From assembly GCF_014207355.1 (NCBI RefSeq), contig NZ_JACHEF010000003.1:843763-907762 (forward strand): 64,000 bases of DNA. The letters are read 5' to 3'. This DNA comes from Mesorhizobium sangaii. GTDB taxonomy: Bacteria; Pseudomonadota; Alphaproteobacteria; Rhizobiales; Rhizobiaceae. How positions within the stretch are numbered: position 1 is the stretch's first letter; the number at the start of each line of letters is the position of its first letter. The position numbers and the translations under genes are program-made. This document shows positions 34,809-44,236 of this stretch, piece after piece. The notes under the pieces were generated by a model. It was not told the DNA's origin. It was given only the letters and a program-made list of their open reading frames with translations, and did not search any database.

Positions 34809-35021
34809 TCAGTAATGCGGGACAGGGGGAGCGACCTTCCGAAAGCGCTCTCGTGCGTCGATCACTCGAGCCTGGTCAGCCCGGATCCTGGCGCACAGCG
34901 CAAGGCTGAGACCAACGCCGCAGTCGTCGTCCAGTTGCCCGTTTGCTCGGTCCAGGGAGCGTTCGGTGCGCTTTACACGCTGTCTGGCCTTCGCCAGTTC
35001 AAAGCTAAAGATTTCGACCAT
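34809..35021 (-). CDS. Small hypothetical protein (70 aa)
   Basis: Encodes a helical protein (MVEIFSFELAKARQRVKRTE, then DQARVIDARERFRKVAPP). It lies 12 bases before the previous small gene on the minus strand, suggesting one transcript. No family is recognised. Confidence 0.4.
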   Translation of the reverse strand: MVEIFSFELAKARQRVKRTERSLDRANGQLDDDCGVGLSLALCARIRADQARVIDARERFRKVAPPVPHY

Positions 35022-35101
35022 TTCACCGATTCCATCGGTCCTCTGGTCCCTTCACGAAGACAACCGGCGCCGACAGCTTTGGTTCCGATGGCGTCTTGCC
35101 C

Positions 35102-35566
35102 TCAAAGCAGATCGCCGAATCCCCAGATCAGCGTTCCGATAGCGCTGACCAAAAGGTGCTCGCGCAAGAACCGATATTGCCCAGCTTCAATCATCACCGG
35201 AACCACCCGTGATACGCGCTTGAGCGCCGTGGCTCTGGCTTCATCATCTGCTTCGGGGCCCGATACTCGCTGCCGCTCGACGGTCGTGAAAATATCCACA
35301 ACGGCCTCGCTAACGCCGCCACGCATCATCTTTGCCCAAGCCGACGCTCGCCAGGCATGCAGAATGCTGAGAGCAGTCAATGCCGCTCCTGATCGGGCGA
35401 ACGGTCCGAAGTTGCCGGCCCGCCAACTGCAAAGCAGACCGACTGCTATGACCACGCAGCAAAGGACCACCAGCTCTCGTCGTTTCCGCCGTGTCAAATC
35501 GTTCGAAGTCTCTTCGATGCCTTTAGCAAATCCGGGTGGCAGCGGTAGGTCATGCTTGTCGATCAT
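35102..35566 (-). CDS. Hypothetical membrane protein (about 154 aa)
   Basis: From MIDKHDLPLPPGFAKGIEET the protein has two hydrophobic helices (LVVLCCVVIAVGLL and a second near SGAALTALSILHAW), a helical charged middle and a hydrophobic C-terminus (LLVSAIGTLIWGFGDLL). The start is uncertain: an ATG at 35632 (MHIPPAALRT) has AAGG upstream and adds 22 residues; the open frame reaches 35797. Function unknown. Confidence 0.5.
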   Translation of the reverse strand: MIDKHDLPLPPGFAKGIEETSNDLTRRKRRELVVLCCVVIAVGLLCSWRAGNFGPFARSGAALTALSILHAWRASAWAKMMRGGVSEAVVDIFTTVERQRVSGPEADDEARATALKRVSRVVPVMIEAGQYRFLREHLLVSAIGTLIWGFGDLL

Positions 35567-35711
35567 GCGAGGAACTATCGACCGCTTGGCAGTGGTCAGG
35601 CAAGTCCTCAAGGCGGCAGGGGGTATATGCATCTCTAGCGGCCTTACCCCTAAAACCGCTTCGGGGTTTCGCGCAGAATTAGTTTGGGACTTATGAACGT
35701 TAGGAGCCGAA

Positions 35712-35915
35712 ATGGGCCTGCACGGCAAACCGTCGAACGGACCGAGGAAGGCGCCGCGGCGCCATGCCAGGCCGCATTCATCGGTGCGCGTTACCACGGA
35801 GATGTCGCCAGCCTACCTCGACTTGCTGAACGCCGGTTACTGGGCCGATCCTCGTGATCCCGAGCGCGAAGCTGCCTGGGAGGAATGGCGAGAGCGCATC
35901 CTCGACGAGCGCTAG
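35712..35915 (+). CDS. Small hypothetical protein (67 aa)
   Basis: ATG at 35712 has AGGAG eight bases upstream. The protein has a basic N-terminus (MGLHGKPSNGPRKAPRRHAR) and an acidic helical end (YLDLLNAGYWADPRDPEREA then WEEWRERILDER). No family is recognised. Confidence 0.5.
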   Translation: MGLHGKPSNGPRKAPRRHARPHSSVRVTTEMSPAYLDLLNAGYWADPRDPEREAAWEEWRERILDER

Positions 35916-36180
35916 GCGGCCGGCATTGACTGATTAAATTGGAATGAGTGTCTGCCAGCCCTCTGCCTCCCTTCTGCCGAGACGAAGAGCTCTTCGATGT
36001 TCTGCTTAGGTGGGCCGAAGTGCGGAGAAGGTTTTGCAGGCGAGCATGCAGGTGGCAAGGGTCTTCCAGCAGAGCTGAGCTGGTCCGATTTGCCGCCTGG
36101 ATGTCAGAGCTTTTCACCTAAAATGCATGCTTAGATTTGTATGAAGTTCGCACACTATTTCGGGAAAATCGGAGGCTCGC

Positions 36181-36792
36181 ATGGGCGGCGCAGGATCGGG
36201 AAATCGCTGGCGAACAGGAGCCCGCCGCAAGTGCGAGGATCTGCTGGATCTTCGCATCTCGGATTTGAGCAAGGGCGGGCTGCTGTCGCCCGGGCGCCGA
36301 GGGAATTTGGAGTGGACTGTCGGCGGTCGACCTTTTCGTTCGATCGATATTTTCACGCGCGAAGACAGCTTGGAATTGACCTATCGCCGTCTAGGGCCAG
36401 CCCAAGAGTGGCAGCGCGTGCTCGAGGTCATCGCTCTTGATTCCGCGGATCAATATTTCGGCGGTGAGCGACGTTGGTTTATCTGCCCTTGCTGCGATCG
36501 ACGATGCGCAGTGCTCTACGCTGGCGAGGAATTTCGCTGCCGCTTGTGTCTGAACCTCGCCTATCGCTCCCAGAGCGAAGATCATCGCTATCGGTGTCTT
36601 TCCAGAGCCCGGAAATTGCGACAGCGCCTTGGGGGAGCCGCCGCAAACACCCCGCTCCAACTTCTAGACAAGCCGACGGGAATGCACTGGCGGACATACA
36701 ATACGCTCTACGAAAAGGGGGTGGCTTTGGAGCAGGCGACGCTGCGCGCTTTCTCAGAGATAGCCCTCAAGCTGAATGCCGTCAGTCGTTGA
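36181..36792 (+). CDS. Zinc-ribbon hypothetical protein (203 aa)
   Basis: ATG at 36181 has GGAGG five bases upstream. The protein starts MGGAGSGNRWRTGARRKCED and has a treble of CxxC pairs: CPCC near residue 101-104 and CRLC near 120-123, forming a zinc ribbon (RWFICPCCDRRCAVLY, EEFRCRLCLNLAYRS). This type is common in phage and genomic-island DNA of rhizobia; function unknown. A copy lacking the first third lies at 41466-41968. Confidence 0.7.
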   Translation: MGGAGSGNRWRTGARRKCEDLLDLRISDLSKGGLLSPGRRGNLEWTVGGRPFRSIDIFTREDSLELTYRRLGPAQEWQRVLEVIALDSADQYFGGERRWFICPCCDRRCAVLYAGEEFRCRLCLNLAYRSQSEDHRYRCLSRARKLRQRLGGAAANTPLQLLDKPTGMHWRTYNTLYEKGVALEQATLRAFSEIALKLNAVSR

Positions 36793-37028
36793 GCGGGACC
36801 CTCGCGTAGCATTCGTTCGTTGCGGATCAACGCAGCATGTCTGCCTTCGCCCTTCCAGTCCTCAATTCACGCACGCATGAACCGCATGCAGATTGCTAAG
36901 GTTAGGAACTTGGCCACGTGCTACCATTGGTGGCCTGATTGTGGCGTCCGAAGCAGGCTCAACGGTGCTTGATCGCATATCTCCAGTCCACGGTTGAGAT
37001 TGGCTTCGTTTCCGGGATTCGAACCGCC

Positions 37029-38354
37029 ATGGCTCCACGCACCCAGTACGCGAAGTGCGGCAATCTATCGATCGCCTATCAGGTCCTTGGTGACGGGCCA
37101 ATCGATCTTGTCTATGCGCAAGGTTGGGTCTCCCATTTGGAGTATGCATGGGAAAGTCCCGACTATGCGCGGTTCTTCAGGCGTCTCGCCAATTTCTCGC
37201 GCTTGATCAGGTTCGATCGTCGGGGCATGGGTCTATCCGATCGAGATGTCGGGCCCGCGACGATCGAAGAGCGAGTGGATGATATCCGGGCGGTCATGGA
37301 TGCTGCCGGGTCGGAACGGGCAGCCCTCCTTGGCGTGTCCGAGGGGGGCTACATGGCGGCAATGTTCGCCGCAACTCATCCCGAACGTACAGCCGCGCTT
37401 ATTCTCTGCGGGAGCTATGCTAGGCAAAGCTGGGCGCCTGACTATCCGTGGGGCATAACGCTAGAGGATCGTGACGCGTGGAACACGCTCATGGAAGAGA
37501 ATTGGGGTGAGCCTTTTGAGCTCGACCAGGCTGCGCCGAGCATGGCAAAGGATGAGGCGGCGCGCTCATGGTTCGGCGCCTATCTTCGCTATTCCGCAAG
37601 TCCGGGTGCAGTTCGAGCGCTCAACGATCTGAGTTTTGAAGTCGATATACGCGGTGTTTTGCCGAGTGTTCAGGTGCCTACTCTAGTGCTGCATCGCAGC
37701 GGAGACCGCTGGCATTCTGTCCCCGAAGCCCAATATCTTGCCGATCATATTCCAGGCGCCAAGTTGGTCGTGCTTCCCGGCGACGATCACTTACCGTGGT
37801 GGGGTGACCAGGAACGACTGGTAGGTGAAGTGCAGGAGTTCCTGACTGGAACCCGAAATAGTCCGCCCTCCGAGCGGGTCCTCCTGACCGTGCTCGTGAC
37901 CGATATTGTTGGATCAACCGAAAAGCTCGCGGCAATCGGAGACCTCAAATGGAAGGAGACTCTGCAAGCGCATGACGGTGTCGTGCGACGAGAGCTGAAG
38001 AACTTCGGTGGCCAGGAAGTCAACCGCACGGGCGATGGCTTCGTTTTGGCTTTCACCGGGCCAACCCGGGCTATCCAGTGCGCGCGGGCAATCATACAGG
38101 AACTGTCGCGTCTCGGCCTCACCATGCGCGCTGGACTGCATACCGGTGAATGCGAGCGGCGCGAGACCGATCTGAGTGGGCTCGCGGTGCATGTTGCGTC
38201 ACGCATCTGCAGCAATGCGTCGCCGGGCAGTATCCTGGTGTCCAATACGGTCAAAGACCTGGTTGTCGGCTCGGGGATCGGGTTCATTGACCAAGGCATG
38301 TACTCGTTAAAGGGGGTGCCTGGTGAATGGTCGCTTTTCGCCGTCGTTGAATAA
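37029..38354 (+). CDS. Alpha/beta hydrolase - class III adenylate cyclase fusion
   Basis: A 441-residue protein. Residues about 5-270 are an alpha/beta hydrolase: RLIRFDRRGMGLSD, the nucleophile elbow GVSEGG, a candidate acid in LHRSGDRWHS and a histidine in PGDDHLPWW. Residues about 280-440 are a class III nucleotide cyclase: LLTVLVTDIVGSTEKLAAIG with the metal aspartate, NRTGDGFVLAF with the second aspartate, and RAGLHTGECE. The ATG at 37029 (MAPRTQYAKCG) matches the family start. Such fusions occur in actinobacteria and rhizobia; the hydrolase may sense a ligand and control cAMP synthesis. Confidence 0.85.
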   Translation: MAPRTQYAKCGNLSIAYQVLGDGPIDLVYAQGWVSHLEYAWESPDYARFFRRLANFSRLIRFDRRGMGLSDRDVGPATIEERVDDIRAVMDAAGSERAALLGVSEGGYMAAMFAATHPERTAALILCGSYARQSWAPDYPWGITLEDRDAWNTLMEENWGEPFELDQAAPSMAKDEAARSWFGAYLRYSASPGAVRALNDLSFEVDIRGVLPSVQVPTLVLHRSGDRWHSVPEAQYLADHIPGAKLVVLPGDDHLPWWGDQERLVGEVQEFLTGTRNSPPSERVLLTVLVTDIVGSTEKLAAIGDLKWKETLQAHDGVVRRELKNFGGQEVNRTGDGFVLAFTGPTRAIQCARAIIQELSRLGLTMRAGLHTGECERRETDLSGLAVHVASRICSNASPGSILVSNTVKDLVVGSGIGFIDQGMYSLKGVPGEWSLFAVVE

Positions 38355-38843
38355 GCCGCAGACTTCGGAGACGCGGTTGGTGGCTACGGTTATTCACTAT
38401 GCACCATCCAATCTCGATCTCTGCTCGTACCTAGAAGGTCCGGCCAAAGCGTCATTTCGTGACTTGGTGATCGGGCTGGGGGCGACGATCCAAAAAAAGG
38501 GACGGCCGCCAGTATAACTGGCGGCCGTTTGATTCCCCAGGTTAACCGAATGGCCCGCCGGACCCCCTCCCGGGCTTACCCGCGTGGGTGCACAGGAACC
38601 TCCCACGCCCTCCGCTCCGCGCAACGCCGAGGGCGCTGCGCTTCGGGCGCGGGTCCCTCCTATGCACTACCCGGATAAGCCCAAACCTGGGCACCCAGAG
38701 GGGTCGCGATTGGACGCGAAAAGGGGGTCACGGTTGGAAGCGAATTGACAGGGCAGTTGGCGAGGAAGTGCCCTTGAACGCGCACCGACCAGGGAATTCG
38801 CCCCGTAAAGGCCGATGCTCCCCACCGCGGTACCGCGCCCTCG
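38355..38843. other. Gene-poor gap after the hydrolase-cyclase
   Basis: 489 bases holding a strong hairpin at 38502-38528 and GC-rich partly self-complementary sequence near 38600-38650; no gene is supported. Confidence 0.5.
38502..38528. terminator. Perfect 12-bp stem-loop, likely terminator
   Basis: ACGGCCGCCAGT, loop ATA, ACTGGCGGCCGT, followed by TTTG on the plus side and preceded by CAAAAAAAGGG, which gives a T-run for minus-strand transcripts. It may act in both directions. Confidence 0.65.
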
Positions 38844-39134
38844 ATGAGACATGTGTCTGCGGGGACGGCAGGCCAGCGCGATCAGTCCGCGTCAGCTGAT
38901 GGGCCGCCACCCCACGCCACTATCTGCTTCGGGGGCAGTTGTGAAAAAACAACCGTCGACTTTGATTGCGCCAATAGTCATGGGTCCCAGAAGGGTTATG
39001 CAAACGGGTGGAGAGTGTACGTTGACGCGGACCATAAGCCCGCTGTTGTCCACGTTTTCCGTCCGGTGCGCGTCCCAGAATCAGACTTGGGCAAAATTAC
39101 CTGTGAGGGATATTGCTTCACACTTCCCAAATGA
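38844..39134 (+). CDS. Doubtful small protein, perhaps a remnant
   Basis: The frame's C-terminal 70 residues (TICFGGSCEKTTVDFDCANS, then GWRVYVDADHKPAVVHVF) look like protein with four cysteines, while the first 25 residues do not. It may be the end of a decayed gene. No family is recognised and no ribosome site is seen. Confidence 0.25.
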   Translation: MRHVSAGTAGQRDQSASADGPPPHATICFGGSCEKTTVDFDCANSHGSQKGYANGWRVYVDADHKPAVVHVFRPVRVPESDLGKITCEGYCFTLPK

Positions 39135-39277
39135 TTCGTGCTCGCTCGAGGCATAGTTGTACTTCTGGGACTAGCGCCGTTGGAGCGGTTTCTCTAGCAA
39201 GAGTTCAATCGAGCGACACCGGCAATCCTCGATTTGTAGAAGTGGTTTTGGCGCCCGAATCGCGCGAAAGTTAAACG

Positions 39278-39703
39278 ATGCCCCGTCTGACTCCGCAGCA
39301 AAGGATTGCACTGGCTCGAACGCTCGAGGGCCGCGCTGATTCGGCTGAAGGACTGAGCTCGGAGAAAAGAATAGAGCTTCGCCGGGCTGCAAACAACCTT
39401 CTCGCAGTGAATAGAATGGAAGAGGCCAAGCATCGCCGGATTTTTGAAGAAGCTTCCGAGGTACGCTGGTCGGAGGACCTACGAGAGGAGCTCGGGTATC
39501 GTCATATGATCCACTTGGCCGACGTTTTCGAGGGATGGGCAATTGACCGGCGCATGACGCCCGAATGGACAGCCAAGTTGACAGGGTGGGCAGAGTCTAT
39601 GCGGCGGTTGGCAGATGAAGTCGGGTCGGCCTGGGATCCGCCAAGACCAGCGGGTCCAATCTCCCTTGTCGGATTCATTGGTCGTAACCTGATGGACGAG
39701 TAG
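39278..39703 (+). CDS. Hypothetical protein (141 aa)
   Basis: Encodes a largely helical soluble protein (MPRLTPQQRIALARTLEGRA, EKRIELRRAANNLLAVNRME, LREELGYRHMIHLADVFEGW) with a Pro-rich loop near the end. No family is recognised. Natural composition supports it. A dispersed repeat copy starts 53 bases after its stop. Confidence 0.55.
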   Translation: MPRLTPQQRIALARTLEGRADSAEGLSSEKRIELRRAANNLLAVNRMEEAKHRRIFEEASEVRWSEDLREELGYRHMIHLADVFEGWAIDRRMTPEWTAKLTGWAESMRRLADEVGSAWDPPRPAGPISLVGFIGRNLMDE

Positions 39704-40027
39704 AGTAACCGGTTCAAGGTGTCGGACCTTCGGCCTACGCGTCGTGGTGGCAGAGGTACCGTGGCTGCTTTGCGCCTCATGTCGGCCGTTAAGGTGAGCT
39801 CTGAAGCCGCATGAAAGCAGACAATCCGGCGACCAAGCTGGAGGTCGCGGTAGCGCCAGTTCCGGACATGCAAGTTGTCCGTTTTGCCGGCGGGGCATTC
39901 GCGTTGCAGCTAGTGCACCCCCGCTGCCTCGAACGGAAAACTCTTTGGGCTCAGTCAAACTGCTCGGGGCCACTTACGATCGGTCGTCCAAGGCCGAGAG
40001 TCGCACCGGGAGACGCGTCGACGCTGA
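39704..40027. other. Gap holding dispersed repeat copy A
   Basis: 324 bases without a gene; the main content is the repeat at 39756-39859. The open frame at 39811-40035 lies inside the repeat and is not supported. Confidence 0.5.
39756..39859. repeat. Dispersed intergenic repeat, copy A
   Basis: About 104 bases (TACCGTGGCTGCTTTGCGCC at the start, CTGGAGGTCGCGGTAGCGCC at the end) that match copy B at 42011 over almost the whole length and copy C at 46804 in part. Confidence 0.8.
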
Positions 40028-41074
40028 TCAGTTGATCCCGAACGCTGGGATGTCTAAGCCTCCGAACCGGTTTTCGTGCGCGATGCGGCGTCCGGCACCG
40101 CTTGTCGGAAGGTTGGCCGGAAGGACCGCGGCCAGCTGGCCGAGTGTTGGCTTGTACCGGCTGATGATCTCGAGGTTCCGTGACAAGTCGAACTGGATCG
40201 CCGAGCGCTGATAGAAGCCGCGTTCCATCCGAGCTTTGATGTCCATCATCATGTCGAATGTCGTCAAATCTGATTGTTTCTCCGCAACGCGAGACCGGTC
40301 GCCTTCGAACTGCAGATAAAACTCCGGGCTAGTGCCAAAGAAGACGTGCAAGGCCGTCGCCAGATCGCAGTCTCCGCGCCGGGTGATCCAGAGCAGCGGC
40401 GCCAGGCCGTAATCCCAATTCCAGTTCAGCGCCGCTACATGGCGTTGATCGGGATCGGCTTGGCGCAGCCAGTTTGCATAGCGCACGAATTCGCTTGGCG
40501 AGTAGTCGTCCCATGGCTGGCAATGTTTCGCCCAGGTCAGGAGCATGGCGTCGTCGTCGGCGCTTATATATTTCCAGGCGCTGGCGAGTTCGCGTCGCTT
40601 TTGTTCCTTCTCCGACCGCTCCTTCCAGAACGCCTGCCGGGCGTCCATGATCCTCGAATGACCGGGTTGGCAGATGGTCAGTTGCTCGAGCGAGTCTTTC
40701 CTGAACATCAACATGATTTCAAACCCGTCATCCGTGTTGCCGCTGAGATACCTGACATCGGGATGGGTGATCTCCATCGTGGCAAGCCCGAGTCTGGCGA
40801 TCTCGCTGTCGGCGTCCGATCGAGCCATCCCGATTACGAAGCCGTAGAGGCTGATAGAACCCGGAAAGGGGGATCTGAAGTCGATCTTTTCCACGATGTG
40901 GTCGCTGGCGATTCCGCTGGGATCGTTGTTCGCGCTTTGCCCGAAGCCGAACTGCACGCCGAACTTTCCGCCACGACTGTGTTCGGACCACTTCTCGCGC
41001 GGAAATGTCTCGTCGACTCGAGCTTGGGTCATTAATGGGCGAAGCTGAACAATCTTGCTGATATAGTCATCCAT
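40028..41074 (-). CDS. DUF4274 domain protein (348 aa)
   Basis: A 348-residue cytoplasmic protein. The middle third (LLTWAKHCQPWDDYSPSEFV, LNWNWDYGLAPLLWITRRGD, CDLATALHVFFGTSPEFYL) matches the DUF4274 pattern of helical repeats with conserved tryptophans. The N-terminal 150 residues are beta-rich (FGVQFGFGQSANND, SLYGFVIGMARSD) and not recognised. Function of DUF4274 is unknown; members often occur in accessory DNA. It reads against its neighbours. Confidence 0.65.
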   Translation of the reverse strand: MDDYISKIVQLRPLMTQARVDETFPREKWSEHSRGGKFGVQFGFGQSANNDPSGIASDHIVEKIDFRSPFPGSISLYGFVIGMARSDADSEIARLGLATMEITHPDVRYLSGNTDDGFEIMLMFRKDSLEQLTICQPGHSRIMDARQAFWKERSEKEQKRRELASAWKYISADDDAMLLTWAKHCQPWDDYSPSEFVRYANWLRQADPDQRHVAALNWNWDYGLAPLLWITRRGDCDLATALHVFFGTSPEFYLQFEGDRSRVAEKQSDLTTFDMMMDIKARMERGFYQRSAIQFDLSRNLEIISRYKPTLGQLAAVLPANLPTSGAGRRIAHENRFGGLDIPAFGIN

Positions 41075-41465
41075 GCCGGCGTAGATTACCTTTAGCGAGA
41101 CCCTTGGACAACCGCGCGTATGGTTTTCTGGACACGGGCAATCTCAATCGTCGTCACCTGCCGTCGCGTTGCGCGTTCCAAAGCTGCATCGGCAGGCCAT
41201 AGTAACGCTTACGGGAACCGAAGCCGAGCGCGCTCAGCAGCCCTGTCGGTTCGCTTCTAACCGGGAGGCAGGTGAACTCGGGGGTAAGAGCAAGGCTACC
41301 TTTGGGACTGATCCAACAATGGTTCCGATAGCCACAGAGCTTCGCGACATCCGCCATTCCAGTCTTGGGGTCGATCGATATCAGGGCGGTGCTTGCCCGG
41401 CCGGGCTCGCTACCCGTCAAAGCCGGAATGCACAACCGTCCATCAGCGGTCTCTGCCAGCTGCTG
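41075..41465. other. Gap upstream of a truncated zinc-ribbon copy
   Basis: 391 bases. A minus-strand frame at 41154-41435 (ISIDPKTGMADVAKLCGYRN) looks partly protein-like and could be a gene remnant, but it has no recognised family and no convincing start. Confidence 0.4.
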
Positions 41466-41968
41466 GCCGTAGAAGCGGAGGGGAGTTGACCTGGAATGTC
41501 GGCGGCCGTCCTTCCGGTTCGATCGGGATTTTCGTGGAGGAAGGCAGCCTGGAGTTGACCTATCATCGTCGAGGACCGGCCCAGGAGTGGCGGCACGTGC
41601 ACGAGGTCATCGCGCTTGATTCCACGGAACAACATTTCGGCGGTGAGCGGCGCTGGTTCATTTGCCCGTCCTGCAATCGTAGATGCGCAGTTCTTTACGA
41701 CGGTAACGGCTTTCGCTGCCGTGTGTGTTTGGATCTCAGTTATCGCTCCCAGAGCGAAGATCCTCGCTTTCGATGTCTCTCTAAGGCACGGAAATTGCGG
41801 CAACGCCTTGGAGGAACCGCAAGCGTCCCGCTACGACTTGCGGACAAGCCTCGAGGAATGCATTGGCGGACATATAACAGGCTCTACGAAAAGGCAGTAG
41901 CACAGGAGCAGGCGACACTGCGCGCTTTTGCTGGGGCGGCGGACAGGCTGCTCGCCGTCAGTCGTTAG
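41466..41968 (+). pseudogene. Truncated copy of the zinc-ribbon protein
   Basis: From about 41466 the frame matches the product of 36181-36792 nearly to its end: TWNVGGRPSGSIGIF, RRWFICPSCNRRCAVLY, FRCRVCLDLSYRSQSED, PRGMHWRTYNRLYEKAV. The first 45 or so residues of the full copy are missing and unrelated DNA precedes it, with no proper start. The two copies differ at many codons, so the duplication is not recent. Confidence 0.75.
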
Positions 41969-42422
41969 AGGCCGCAGGACAAGCGCCCGCCGGCAATTTA
42001 TTCGTCGTAGGTGCCGTGGCTGCTTTGCGCCCTATGTCGGTCGTTGAGGTCGGCTTTGCCACCGCCTGAAAAGCAGACATTGCCGGCGACCCCGCTGGAG
42101 GTCGCGGTTGCGCCATTGACGAAAGTTCGACGATTAGAGCGAGATGGTCTGCTTCGCGCGCTGATAGTTGGCGTACATCGTTGCTGCCTGGTTGTCGCAT
42201 CTCGACGAAGCCGGTTTCTGCTCTGCAGCGTCACCACCACGATCCGCGCCGTGATGAACCCTCGTTGTCCGCTCGGCAAGCGCTCGCTGCCGATGCAAGC
42301 GGTCTTGTGGTCCGGTCCCCGCAACGAAACCATTTCGGCTTCGTTGGTACTCGAATTTTGCACGATTCTATTGCCTGAGCCGATTGGTGCTACACTGACA
42401 AGCCAGTTAACGCGACGGACCT
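41969..42422. other. Gap holding dispersed repeat copy B
   Basis: 454 bases without a convincing gene. It holds the repeat at 42011-42115 and the upstream region of the ferredoxin-cyclase-Rieske gene; no clear promoter is seen. Confidence 0.5.
42011..42115. repeat. Dispersed intergenic repeat, copy B
   Basis: GTGCCGTGGCTGCTTTGCGC at the start and CTGGAGGTCGCGGTTGCGCC at the end; aligns over about 100 bases with copy A at 39756, with a few substitutions and short gaps. Confidence 0.8.
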
Positions 42423-43817
42423 GTGTTCGGTGATATGACCAAAGTAACCGCTTTACCCGACAGAGTGGATTTCGACGTGGCCGCGGATGAGACCTTGCTC
42501 GAGGCGGCTCTCAGATCGGGCGTGCCGTTCGCCCATGCATGCGGCGGCAGGGCGAAATGCTCGACATGCCGCGTTTGGGTTCTCGACGGCATTGAGGCTT
42601 GCCCGGACCGGAATCCGGACGAAACCCTGATGGCGAACCGGTTGAGATTGGCCGATGAGGTTCGGCTGGCCTGTCAGCTCAGGCCGGAAGGCGAGCTTCG
42701 CGTCCGACGCCTGGTGCTAGACGAAACCGACATGATGATCACTAGCCAGCTGGGCACTTCTGCCGCGACGCGTTGCGGCGAAGCAAGGCATGTTGCGGTC
42801 TTCTTCAGTGATATTGTCGATTTCACCGCGCTGTCGGAGCGGCTTTCCCCCTACGACGTGATGTATCTGCTCAATCGTTACTTCGCCCAAGTCGGGGACG
42901 TCATCGAGCAGAATGGCGGTTTCATTGACAAACTGATCGGCGATGGGCTCATGGCAATATTCGGTATCGACGACCAGCCAGACGCCCCGCTCCGCGCCGT
43001 GAACGCCGCACTTCAGACCCTCGCCACGGTCGATCGTCTGAAGCCTTTCTTTGCCTCGATGTATGGCATCGATTTCGATATTCGTATCGGCCTCAACTAT
43101 GGCGAAGCCGTCATCGGCACATTGGGTTTCGCCGGACACGAACGTCTGACGGCCATCGGCGACGTTGTAAATCTGGCCAGCCGGGTCGAGGCCGCCAATA
43201 AAGATGCCGGTACGCGATTGCTAATATCCGAGGCCCTCCGCGATCAGATCGCCGACAAGGTGGAAATCGGCGACTTCGTCAGGGTACGCCTTCGCGGTAC
43301 CGCCGAGCGCACAAGCCTGTTTGAAATAGTCAGGCTGAAGCCCGAAATTGACGCCGAACTGAATTCCAAGGGGCTTCGCGAAACCATCCGTCACGGCGGC
43401 AGGAGGTGGGTTCGCGCTTTTGCCGAAGACGAGCTTCGGCCCTACGAACGTCGGATTCTCGATTTTGAAGATTACGATATCGTCGTCGTTCGCGGATCCG
43501 ACAACTATTGCGCCTTCAACAATGCTTGCCCGCATCTTCATCTGCCGCTCTACGAACGCCGAAGTTCCACTGAGGCCGAAAAGCTGAAGCTCCCACACAC
43601 GGAGAGCACGATCACCGCAGATCTTGGCCTGGTCTGCCGCTGGCATCAGAGTTGTTTCGACCTGTCCACCGGCGAAATCAGGGGGTGGGCGCAGCTGCAG
43701 CAGGATGGTACTGCGCCGGGCTATGAATTCGCCGGTGACATTTCGAAAAACCGCGCAAAACTGATCGTATACCCCTGCCGAAAGCAGGACGGCTTTGTGT
43801 GGATCGGGCTCGAGTGA
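42423..43817 (+). CDS. Ferredoxin - class III cyclase - Rieske fusion protein
   Basis: A 464-residue three-domain protein. Residues 1-100 form a plant-type [2Fe-2S] ferredoxin domain with cysteines 40, 46, 49 and 84 (CGGRAKCSTC, then ACQL). Residues about 120-305 form a class III cyclase: FFSDIVDFTALSERLSPYD with D130, DKLIGDGLMAIFG with K170 and D174, and AIGDVVNLASRVEAA with N250 and R254, so all core catalytic residues are present. Residues about 325-464 form a Rieske domain, C369-P-H371 and C405-R-W-H408, with an enlarged spacing. It should make cAMP or cGMP under redox control. The start may be GTG 42423 or ATG 42435. Confidence 0.87.
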   Translation: MFGDMTKVTALPDRVDFDVAADETLLEAALRSGVPFAHACGGRAKCSTCRVWVLDGIEACPDRNPDETLMANRLRLADEVRLACQLRPEGELRVRRLVLDETDMMITSQLGTSAATRCGEARHVAVFFSDIVDFTALSERLSPYDVMYLLNRYFAQVGDVIEQNGGFIDKLIGDGLMAIFGIDDQPDAPLRAVNAALQTLATVDRLKPFFASMYGIDFDIRIGLNYGEAVIGTLGFAGHERLTAIGDVVNLASRVEAANKDAGTRLLISEALRDQIADKVEIGDFVRVRLRGTAERTSLFEIVRLKPEIDAELNSKGLRETIRHGGRRWVRAFAEDELRPYERRILDFEDYDIVVVRGSDNYCAFNNACPHLHLPLYERRSSTEAEKLKLPHTESTITADLGLVCRWHQSCFDLSTGEIRGWAQLQQDGTAPGYEFAGDISKNRAKLIVYPCRKQDGFVWIGLE

Positions 43818-44080
43818 AGCGACGTTCCGATATTTCAGTTTTCCGTCGCGATCCCATGTCGCCTTTTCTCACATTCTAGGACTTCCTGATCGTGAGACTG
43901 AACGGCAGCATCGGGTCAGGTCACGACAATGCTCACGGCGACCGTAATGTCCGGCCCTGAAGATTTGCCGCCTGAAGCAGCCGGTCCGCAAACGGCCCCA
44001 ATTGCGCTCATTCCGGATCTACCTTAGGGGCGAAGCTGCTTTGTGCCTATCGGGCCGCTTTCGCCGCGATGGCGGCGCGC

Positions 44081-44118
44081 CGTTTAATTAGCCACAATGT
44101 CAACATGGGTGACCCACC
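44081..44118. repeat. Second dispersed repeat, copy 1
   Basis: CGTTTAATTAGCCACAATGT followed by CAACATGGGTGACCC; resembles 46717-46754 with several substitutions. Confidence 0.5.
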
Positions 44119-44236
44119 GGGTTGCGGATACCGTGATTGCGGCGGGTTTTGGTCGGACCTCTGCGCCGAGCTATGCGACCTCAGCCAAACATAGTTCCCA
44201 CTAATATGCTATAGGCTGAGCATGAGGGGCAAAACC

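Noticed and set aside
39811..40035. 74-residue plus-strand open frame
   Set aside because: Begins inside the dispersed repeat and has no family likeness or ribosome site.
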